A stretch of 12,184 bases of DNA from Pseudomonadota bacterium (GTDB lineage: Bacteria > Desulfobacterota > Anaeroferrophillalia > Anaeroferrophillales > Anaeroferrophillaceae), in contig DQWO01000348.1 in NCBI GenBank assembly GCA_011042595.1, positions 1 through 12,184 of the forward strand, given 5' to 3'. The notes under the pieces were generated by a model that saw nothing but the letters and a program-made list of their open reading frames with translations, ran no database searches and was not told the DNA's origin. Shown piece after piece: positions 1-5,750 of the stretch. The stretch's first letter is position 1; each line of letters opens with the position of its first letter. A program made the position numbers and the translations under genes.

Positions 1-17
1 GATTATCAACGTATAGT

Positions 18-782
18 TTATAAGGCGGCAATTTCGCTTGCCGCCAGGTGGTTTACATCCCCCAGGCTGGTTATTATTTTCTGCTGTAATTCATATTGCC
101 GGGAAATTTCGATTAAACCCACCATCGAAGACAATGGATCAACATTGGACATTTCTTTCACTTCCTGATGCAAAATTACATCATCAACCAACTGCGGGGT
201 TCCGGAGGCACTGGTAGGCTGGAAATTGCTTGCCCCGACTTTATCCAATGCCTGACGATCGGCAAAGCGCACGAGACGAATTGTTCCTACCGGTGACCCA
301 TCAACAACCACAACCCCTTTCTCATTTATTTTGATATCCGCACCATCAATAACCAAAGGCTGGCCGACATCGTCTGTATTCAGCAAAACACTGCCATCGG
401 CAGTCACCACTTCTTTATTACTATTCAAGCCAAAACCACCGGCACGAGTATAATAATCATTCCCATCCCGGGGACTGCGGACAACAAAAAAGGCATCCCC
501 CTCAATAGCCACATCAAGCTTGTTTCCGGTAGGCTGCAGAGCACCGGGCTTGAAACTCACCTGATTATCCTGATTAAAAGCGGCATTAACATATTCCACC
601 GGACCTTGAGGCAGCCCGAATTCCAGGGATTTGCCACTTTGTTGAGCCAGCACAGAACTGAAAACCGGCATCTCTCGCTTAAACCCGGTCGTATTGAGAT
701 TAGCCAGATTGTTTGTCATAATGTCCAGACGGCGCTCATTAGCCAACGAACCGCTCAATGCGGTATAAATTCCATGATTCAT
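18..782 (-). CDS. flgF: Flagellar basal-body proximal rod protein FlgF
   Basis: This 254-residue protein is a structural subunit of the proximal rod, the part of the flagellar drive shaft in the periplasm; it is exported by the flagellar type III system without a cleaved signal. The N-terminal rod signature is clear: a short helix followed by NNLANLNTTGFK at residues 24-35. The middle carries the FlgE/F/G body (GDAFFVV near residue 96 and an xYTRAGGF motif near 111-117). The C-terminus has the family helix SNVDPLSSMVGLIEISRQYE. That C-terminal sequence and the length (about 250 residues) fit FlgF rather than FlgG, which is longer and usually ends with an IETQRAYE-type motif. The ATG at 782 is preceded only by a weak GGGA ribosome site. 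The gene is read from a sigma-54 promoter at 870-887. It stops 17 bp from the window edge, so the next rod gene (usually flgG) probably follows outside the window. Confidence 0.95.
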   Translation of the reverse strand: MNHGIYTALSGSLANERRLDIMTNNLANLNTTGFKREMPVFSSVLAQQSGKSLEFGLPQGPVEYVNAAFNQDNQVSFKPGALQPTGNKLDVAIEGDAFFVVRSPRDGNDYYTRAGGFGLNSNKEVVTADGSVLLNTDDVGQPLVIDGADIKINEKGVVVVDGSPVGTIRLVRFADRQALDKVGASNFQPTSASGTPQLVDDVILHQEVKEMSNVDPLSSMVGLIEISRQYELQQKIITSLGDVNHLAASEIAAL

Positions 783-869
783 TACTGTTTCCCATTCAAT
801 AAATCATCATTCATCATTCCATTTAAACCCGCCATGCCAGGATGAATGCTAAACTGCTGTAATTGATAA

Positions 870-887
870 TTGCAACTTACGTACCAA
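870..887 (-). promoter_or_regulatory. Sigma-54 (-24/-12) promoter of flgF
   Basis: On the minus strand the sequence reads TTGGTACGTAAGTTGCAA. It fits the RpoN consensus TGGCAC-N5-TTGC with one mismatch in the -24 box, and the spacing from the GG of -24 to the GC of -12 is exactly right. Transcription would start near 860, giving a leader of about 78 nt before flgF. Sigma-54 control of rod and hook genes is common in proteobacteria, and a sigma-54 activator is encoded 1.2 kb away. Confidence 0.75.
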
Positions 888-1016
888 CATCAAAATACTT
901 TTTAATATTTCCAATTATTTGATTTTACAGAACTTTTAGGATTCAGCTGGGGATAAGGATCTGAACGGGACAGGTTTATTTTTCCGCTGTTACGACCATA
1001 AACGGCAATATATGCC

Positions 1017-1159
1017 TAGGAGGCTGGCCGAAAATGCCCTTTTTCCAACTCTTCGTTATGCTCAAAAAATTATCCTCAGAATATCACATATATGCCTCCG
1101 GTAATTTTTTTCGCATGCCTCGATTTGAGAAAAAATTTCTACTTTCGGGCAGCCTCCTA
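1017..1159. mobile_element. MITE-like 143-bp palindromic element with TA ends
   Basis: The ends are inverted repeats: TAGGAGGCTGGCCGAAAA at the left and the complement of TAGGAGGCTGCCCGAAAG at the right. The similarity continues inward along both arms, through a T5 tract, an ATGC block, and AAAAAATTATCC at the left facing GGTAATTTTTT at the right, so about 60 bp on each side can pair imperfectly around a loop near 1078-1098. TA at both extremities resembles the TA target duplication of IS630/Tc1-mariner elements. There is no transposase inside, so it would be a non-autonomous element. A 51-codon frame (ATG at 1034, stop at 1187-1189) reads through it on the plus strand, but it runs into flanking DNA and is probably not a gene. 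Confidence 0.6.
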
Positions 1160-1208
1160 AGTAAAGCTACCGCACATGACTTCTCTTAAGAGCAACAAGA
1201 AAAAAATA

Positions 1209-1254
1209 TTGACAAACCCTTGAGGATTGACTAGGAAAATTATTAACAATGTTA
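1209..1254 (+). promoter_or_regulatory. Possible dtxR promoter with overlapping palindromic operator
   Basis: A perfect TTGACA lies at 1209-1214. A poor -10 candidate, TAGGAA, follows 17 bp later at 1232-1237. The 11-bp palindrome TAACA-A-TGTTA (1244-1254) falls where transcription would start, which suits autorepression by the metal-dependent regulator encoded just downstream. The -10 box is weak and the palindrome is short, so the site is tentative. Confidence 0.3.
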
Positions 1255-1299
1255 GATAGGGATAACATCGATGAGCGTGAGGATGAAACGGAGAGCAGA

Positions 1300-1689
1300 A
1301 TGACCGCCAAGAATTTAACTTCCAATATGGAAGACTACCTGGAAGCAATCTTGACCTTGCAGGAAGAGCAGAAAGTGGCCAGAGTTCGTGATATTGCCCG
1401 CCAGTTAAAGGTAAAAATGCCCAGCGTAACCGGTGCGGTAAGGAATCTGGCCGAAAAAGGACTGGTAAATTATGAAAGGTACAGCTTTGTTACTTTAACG
1501 GAGAAAGGTCGTAAAATTGCGGAGGAAATCACCAGTCGACATCAGATTCTCTATGACTTTTTAACCCGAGTGCTATTGGTGGACATGGAAATTGCAGAGC
1601 TGGACGCCTGCCGCATTGAACACGCAGTCAGCCCACAAACAATGACTAAGTTGAAAATTTTTCTTGCTGATTATGTCCCTAACCCATAA
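1300..1689 (+). CDS. DtxR/MntR-family metal-dependent transcriptional repressor, short form
   Basis: This is a 129-residue cytosolic regulator expected to bind DNA as a dimer when loaded with Fe(II) or Mn(II). The start at ATG 1300 is preferred because GGAG lies 6-7 bp upstream; an in-frame ATG at 1249 would add 17 charged residues and has no ribosome site. The winged helix covers about residues 25-70 (VRDIARQLKVKMPSVTGAV as recognition unit, then the wing and VTLTEKG). The dimerisation and metal domain follows. Aligned by eye to B. subtilis MntR, the ligands are D12, E15, H81, E107 and H108. MntR's Glu99 corresponds to Cys104 here, as in the iron-responsive DtxR (its Cys102). The protein ends about 20 residues after the metal site, without the cysteine-containing tail I recall in many deltaproteobacterial relatives and without the SH3-like domain of true DtxR. 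It is transcribed away from flgF; no feoAB or mntH transporter gene is adjacent. Confidence 0.85.
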   Translation: MTAKNLTSNMEDYLEAILTLQEEQKVARVRDIARQLKVKMPSVTGAVRNLAEKGLVNYERYSFVTLTEKGRKIAEEITSRHQILYDFLTRVLLVDMEIAELDACRIEHAVSPQTMTKLKIFLADYVPNP

Positions 1690-1981
1690 CCCTGAGAATC
1701 ACATCTTTGCCAATCAGATTATCAAGATCCTGAGCTGTAGCAACCTGCAAAGTAACAATTCGAACAGTTTGTTGATCGATTGCCGCGGACACATTGTGCC
1801 GTTTCTCCCTGAAGCGACGCCGCTCATCGCCACCATATCTGCTGATTGAATAGCGACGTTGACGCCGTCGTCCCTTACGGGTAGCCAGGATTTTTCCCCG
1901 TAGGGTACTCTTGTTTGTTTGACTTTTCCCAAAAGAAACCGGGGGATTTGGCATAATTGACGGGATGATAAAATCCACCAT
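1679..1981 (-). CDS. Possible small basic protein of unknown function
   Basis: This is a 100-residue frame starting at ATG 1981, with GGAG 10 bp upstream; a longer version from ATG 2002 lacks a ribosome site. The central part is very rich in arginine (about residues 32-60, with GRRRQRR and ERRRFREKR), and the C-terminal third is ordinary acidic/hydrophobic sequence (TVRIVTLQVATAQDLDNLIG) whose codons look protein-coding. I recognise no family. It converges on the DtxR-type gene and overlaps its 3' end by 11 bp. A second minus-strand frame of 90 codons is open over the same stretch, which lowers confidence. The alternative is that 1690-2078 is simply a non-coding interval between two convergent transcripts. 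Confidence 0.4.
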   Translation of the reverse strand: MVDFIIPSIMPNPPVSFGKSQTNKSTLRGKILATRKGRRRQRRYSISRYGGDERRRFREKRHNVSAAIDQQTVRIVTLQVATAQDLDNLIGKDVILRVMG

Positions 1982-2078
1982 GGCAAGACAACTCCATAGC
2001 ATTGATTAGTTTATATGAAAACTACTAATTTCCACCACTCTACCTCGTTATTCGCCTGGAGATCTGAAAACTTTAGGC

Positions 2079-3446
2079 TTATTTTTTCATCCCCCATTCT
2101 TTCAACCTATATTCAATTTTACGGACGCTGACACCCAGTTCACTGGCTGCCTGGCGTTTATTTTTCGTTCTTTCCAGAGCCCTGAGGATCATTCTTTTTT
2201 CCATTTCCTTCAGGGTTACCCCCTGATAATCATCAACATAGGCTGAGCTATCGGTAACCGTAGATAGCGTCACATCCTGAGCCGGCAGGGCCAGATCAGC
2301 TGCTTGAATGGGACGTCCTTTGGCGTAGATCAAAGCCCGCTCAATAATATTTTCCAACTCCCTGACATTACCCGGCCAGGAATAATTCTGCAGCCGCCGA
2401 TAAATTTCAGCGTCAGGATAAAGGGGCAAATGTTGATCCCTGGATGCTGCCTGGTCAATAAAGTATTTTACCAGTAAAGGGATATCATCAACTCGTTCAC
2501 GCAGTAAAGGCAGAGAAATAAGCACAACATTCAGTCGATAGTAAAGGTCTTCCCTAAACCGACCCTGTTCAACCTCCTGCCGCAGTTTTTTATTGGTGGC
2601 CGCAATAATTCGGACATCCGCATAATGGGTTTGTTCACCCCCAACCCGCTGATACTCTCCCGATACCAGGACCCGTAATAACTTTGCCTGAATCGCAAAC
2701 GGCATCTCCCCGATTTCGTCGAGGAAAAGTGTTCCACCATCGGCAAGGGCGAATTTCCCCCGCTTATCCCTTATCGCCCCGGTAAAGGCCCCGCGCACAT
2801 GACCAAATAATTCACTTTCCAACAAGCCTTCAGTAAGAGCCGCACAGTTAACCGCGACTAACGGTTTATCAGCCCTCAGGCTTAATGCATGCAGCGAACT
2901 GGCAACCAGTTCCTTTCCAGTCCCGGTTTCTCCTTCAATGAGAACGGTAGCGGAAGTCGCCGCCACTTCCTGAATGGTATGAAAAAGCCGCTCCATCTGT
3001 GGAGTCCGGCCGATAAAACCTTCCCGACTGAATTGCTTTTGCCATGAAGCCCGCCAGGCCTGATTCTGGTGAAGCAGGGAAATTTTATCCCAGATACGTT
3101 CCAGGATTATCTCCAGTTCATCAATATTAACCGGTTTAGTCAGGTAATCTTCAGCTCCCTGTTTCATGGCCATAACGGCATCATCAACACTTCCCTGGCC
3201 GGTAATCATGACCACATTAAGAGAAGGTGTCATATTTTTTGCCTGCTGCAATAATTCCAGTCCACTCATACCAGGCATCTTCAAATCTGAAAGCAGGATA
3301 TCAATTCCACCGGTTTGCAGCCGTTCAAGCGCTTTTTGGGGATTACTGATTCCTTCTGCCGGGTAACCATCGTGCTGAAGCAGGGAAACCAGGCCGGCCA
3401 CTGCCCGGGGTTCATCATCCACAACCAAAATTTTCGGTTTATCCAT
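2079..3446 (-). CDS. Sigma-54-dependent response regulator (NtrC/FlgR class)
   Basis: This is a 455-residue cytosolic activator of sigma-54 RNA polymerase. The receiver domain occupies residues 3-120, with acidic pocket D10-D11, phosphoacceptor D54, T82 and K104. The AAA+ domain occupies about 143-370: Walker A GETGTGKE (172-179), the sigma-54 contact loop GAFTGA (219-224), Walker B GGTLFLDE (237-244), and the FREDLYYRLN segment. A Fis-type helix-turn-helix closes the protein (about 411-452). All parts needed to activate sigma-54 are intact. The start used is ATG 3446, which gives the normal receiver start (MDKPKILVVDDE); a more upstream ATG in the same frame would put 19 unlike residues in front. 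Its first 8 bp overlap the end of the kinase gene, so the two are translationally coupled. With a flagellar gene and a sigma-54 promoter nearby, a role as flagellar regulator (FlgR/FlrC-like) is plausible but unproven. Confidence 0.93.
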   Translation of the reverse strand: MDKPKILVVDDEPRAVAGLVSLLQHDGYPAEGISNPQKALERLQTGGIDILLSDLKMPGMSGLELLQQAKNMTPSLNVVMITGQGSVDDAVMAMKQGAEDYLTKPVNIDELEIILERIWDKISLLHQNQAWRASWQKQFSREGFIGRTPQMERLFHTIQEVAATSATVLIEGETGTGKELVASSLHALSLRADKPLVAVNCAALTEGLLESELFGHVRGAFTGAIRDKRGKFALADGGTLFLDEIGEMPFAIQAKLLRVLVSGEYQRVGGEQTHYADVRIIAATNKKLRQEVEQGRFREDLYYRLNVVLISLPLLRERVDDIPLLVKYFIDQAASRDQHLPLYPDAEIYRRLQNYSWPGNVRELENIIERALIYAKGRPIQAADLALPAQDVTLSTVTDSSAYVDDYQGVTLKEMEKRMILRALERTKNKRQAASELGVSVRKIEYRLKEWGMKK

Positions 3447-4539
3447 CTGCTGATAACTCCGTCTGAGGAAGCTTAATCTTGAAGGCGGAGCCATTTTCAT
3501 CACTCATAAAAGAGATGTCTCCGCCATGGGCTTCGATAATATCCCGACACAGGTGCAGTCCAATACCGGTACCGGCGGGTTTGGTAGTATAAAATAAATT
3601 GAATATTTTCAATTGTTCCGCGTAAGGGATACCCGGACCATTATCAATAAAATCAATAATTACACGATTATTGTCGCTGGCGATTATAACATCAAGCCTG
3701 CCACTTTCCTGCCCCGCCAATGCTTCGATACCATTTTTCACCAGATTGACAAATGCCTGTTTCAGTTTATCCCAATCACCTCGCACCAGATTATGCGACA
3801 TCGCGAATGACAGATCAACGACTACCTTCTCGCGGTCAGCTTCCAGCTTCAGCAGGCTGACAACTTCTGACAGCAGGGCGTTGATATCCACTGTCGTCAG
3901 TGAAAGTTCCCGAGATTTTTTCATCAGCAGAAAATCACTGGCCAACAGATTCAAGCGCTGATTCTCTAATCTGACAACGTCTATAATTCCATTGACTTCA
4001 TGCTGAGCATCCTCTGGCAAACCCTGCATCACCCTTTTCAATAACATCATCTGAATCTCGATGGAATTAAGCGGATTACGAATTTCATGGGTAAGCTCAG
4101 CCGCATATTCACCCATGGCTGCCAATCCCTTCAGACGTGAAATTTCAGAAAATAGGCCAACATTTTCCGTAATATCCCTGAACATAACCATGCAGGCTTC
4201 AAACTGACATCCCGGATCCAAAATAGGATAAAATGAAAGCTCAAAAACATGATTTCGACCATCGGTATCCAAAAGACTGAAATTAGTTTTTTCACTTTCT
4301 CCAGCCGCAAAAACCTTATCCAACCGACAAAAAGGGCAGGGCACCGCCTGGTCAAAAATCATCTGATGGCACCGATTCCCGATAATTGCTGAGTTCTCCT
4401 TATCAACCCGACGGCTGGCAGCCTGGTTCAGACAGACTATCTGGTAGCGTCTATTGATGATATAGATAGAATCGGCAATACTGTCGAGGGCCTGCTGCAA
4501 CAGTGGATAATCCCACTGTTGCAGGGAGTTATCACTCAT
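3439..4539 (-). CDS. Cytosolic PAS-domain sensor histidine kinase
   Basis: This 366-residue kinase is the likely partner of the sigma-54 response regulator directly downstream. A PAS domain covers about residues 11-125 and carries an unusual cysteine cluster, C57 with CPFC at 68-71. The HisKA domain has the H-box LTHEIRNPLNS with phosphoacceptor H151. The ATPase domain has the N-box around NLVKNGIEA (266-274), the G1 box DNGPG (299-303) and the G2 box GTGIGL (323-328). No membrane helix or signal peptide is present, so it should sense an internal cue, as NtrB and FlgS do. ATG 4539 is chosen because GGTGAT lies about 5 bp upstream; an in-frame GTG at 4548 would add three residues but has no ribosome site. 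It diverges from pcm. The upstream DNA has an AT-rich TATATATATT stretch near 4575, but I see no convincing promoter. Confidence 0.92.
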   Translation of the reverse strand: MSDNSLQQWDYPLLQQALDSIADSIYIINRRYQIVCLNQAASRRVDKENSAIIGNRCHQMIFDQAVPCPFCRLDKVFAAGESEKTNFSLLDTDGRNHVFELSFYPILDPGCQFEACMVMFRDITENVGLFSEISRLKGLAAMGEYAAELTHEIRNPLNSIEIQMMLLKRVMQGLPEDAQHEVNGIIDVVRLENQRLNLLASDFLLMKKSRELSLTTVDINALLSEVVSLLKLEADREKVVVDLSFAMSHNLVRGDWDKLKQAFVNLVKNGIEALAGQESGRLDVIIASDNNRVIIDFIDNGPGIPYAEQLKIFNLFYTTKPAGTGIGLHLCRDIIEAHGGDISFMSDENGSAFKIKLPQTELSADG

Positions 4540-4713
4540 AACAATCACCAGGAAAATCGCTAGATGAAAACTGAATATATATAAAAATCATGGCGTTAAA
4601 AAATTATCACCATTCGAAATAAAAAGCAAGACAGGGAAATTCCGGGGACAAATTCCAGGAACAGTATATTGAATTATCTGATACTTATCTATTCTATTCC
4701 CCCTGGATTGAAA

Positions 4714-4741
4714 TTGACGCGGCAGTAAATTCTGTTATACT
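4714..4741 (+). promoter_or_regulatory. Sigma-70 promoter of pcm
   Basis: TTGACG (4714-4719) and TATACT (4736-4741) are separated by 16 bp, each one mismatch from consensus. Transcription would start near 4748, about 28 nt before the pcm ATG. The strong ribosome site AGAGGAAG (4764-4771) lies within that leader. Confidence 0.7.
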
Positions 4742-4775
4742 TACAAATAGATTGGAACTATGAAGAGGAAGAAAA

Positions 4776-5426
4776 ATGGACTACAACGAACTACGGGAAG
4801 AAATGGTAAGAAAACAGCTCATCCCCAGGGGAATTTCTAACCCTCTGGTCCTGAAAGCCATGGGAAAAGTTGAACGACACCGTTTTGTCCCTGCTCAAAT
4901 GCGCGGCGATGCCTATGCTGACCATCCTTTGCCAATCGGCAAAGGGCAGACAATCTCCCAGCCATACATGGTTGCGGCCATGACCGAGCAGCTAACCCTC
5001 ATCGAACCTGGGAAAAAAGTGTTGGAAATCGGGACCGGATCCGGTTACCAGACCGCGGTACTGGCTGAACTGGCCGACAAGGTTATTTCCATGGAAATCC
5101 ACCGGAACCTGGCGGAAAAGGCAACAAAAATCTTACAAGAGATGGGGTATGACAACATCCATATCATCGTTGGTGACGGCAGCCTGGGATACCAGCCGGA
5201 AGCCCCTTACGATGCCATCATCGTGACCGCGGGAGCACCGCATACACCCAAAGCATTAACCGATCAACTGGCTGAAAACGGTCAACTGGTCATACCTGTG
5301 GGTCCTCTCGGCTATCAGATGCTCAAGGTAATCAAAAAAGTTAATAATCAACTGTTGACCAGAGAACTTTTTCTCTGTTCCTTCGTTCCCCTGACCGGGG
5401 AAGACGGCTGGCAGAGCAAAAAATAG
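4776..5426 (+). CDS. pcm: Protein-L-isoaspartate O-methyltransferase
   Basis: This 216-residue cytosolic enzyme transfers a methyl group from S-adenosylmethionine to L-isoaspartyl residues in damaged proteins, the first step of their repair. The N-terminal family segment (KVERHRFVP near residues 31-39) leads to the substrate motif PLPIGKGQTISQPYMVAAM with the conserved Ser61. The AdoMet-binding motif I is LEIGTGSGYQTA (84-95), followed by the acidic strand end at E107. The later motifs are YDAIIVTAGAP (145-155), LVIPVG (171-176), and a C-terminal FVPLTGEDGW like the usual FVPLVGxxGW. The length is normal. The start is fixed by a strong AGAGGAAG ribosome site 5 bp upstream. It stands alone between divergent kinase and convergent letB genes; the common partner surE is not adjacent. 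Confidence 0.97.
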   Translation: MDYNELREEMVRKQLIPRGISNPLVLKAMGKVERHRFVPAQMRGDAYADHPLPIGKGQTISQPYMVAAMTEQLTLIEPGKKVLEIGTGSGYQTAVLAELADKVISMEIHRNLAEKATKILQEMGYDNIHIIVGDGSLGYQPEAPYDAIIVTAGAPHTPKALTDQLAENGQLVIPVGPLGYQMLKVIKKVNNQLLTRELFLCSFVPLTGEDGWQSKK

Positions 5427-5429
5427 TGT

Positions 5430-5461
5430 TCATCCACAAATTGCCATTTCCTGGTGGATGA
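5430..5461 (+). terminator. Possible terminator hairpin after pcm
   Basis: TCATCCAC (5430-5437) can pair with GTGGATGA (5454-5461) around a 16-nt loop immediately after the pcm stop. The downstream sequence is T-rich but interrupted (ATTTCATAATGCATTTTTC), so termination may be weak. Confidence 0.35.
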
Positions 5462-5646
5462 TTTCATAATGCATTTTTCATCTTTTGCAAGCAGTTTTGA
5501 TGCAGACTGAAAGGGTTTAGGAAGCAAAGGAGGTTGATTATAATAACATCCATACCAGTCCAGACAATTCAATTTATAAAGAGGATGAGATGATGGGTAA
5601 CATCAATATGTAACAGCCAATTTCATCAATTTTTAAATCAAATGAA

Positions 5647-5661
5647 AACTTCTCAGAAGTT
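5647..5661 (-). terminator. Possible terminator hairpin after letB
   Basis: Read on the minus strand, AACTTC-TGA-GAAGTT forms a perfect 6-bp stem with a 3-nt loop and is followed by TTCATTTGATTT. It lies about 90 bp past the letB stop. The stem is short and AT-rich, so the call is tentative. Confidence 0.35.
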
Positions 5662-5750
5662 GTTAAAGCTGTAAATTTTATGCGGCTTAACTCTTCCAGA
5701 ACTAACTCTGCACCGAAACATGGGCTATCGGACAGCAGTGAAAATTCATG

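Larger units (their letters stand above)
5427..5750. other. Intergenic region between convergent pcm and letB
   Basis: This 324-bp stretch is AT-rich and contains no convincing gene. It holds two hairpins listed separately, plus an isolated AAAGGAGG at about 5527-5534 and an AAAGAGGATGAG before ATGATG at 5591, which opens only a 7-codon frame. I see no repeat or RNA gene. Confidence 0.5.

Noticed and set aside
1034..1189. 51-codon plus-strand ORF through the palindromic element
   Set aside because: It follows the element's arms and ends in flanking DNA, has no ribosome site, and is best explained as an open frame within the repeat.
1872..1905. Hairpin CCCTTACGGG / CCCGTAGGG followed by a T-rich run, possible terminator of the DtxR-type gene
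   Set aside because: The stem has a bulge, lies about 180 bp after the stop, and falls inside the possible small CDS on the other strand. It cannot be distinguished from coding sequence repeats.
4618..4645. Possible sigma-54 promoter (TTGC motif) before the kinase gene
   Set aside because: The -24 GG is absent at the required 12-bp distance from the -12 GC.
5348..5572. 74-codon minus-strand ORF overlapping the end of pcm
   Set aside because: It is largely antisense to pcm, has no family resemblance and no ribosome site.
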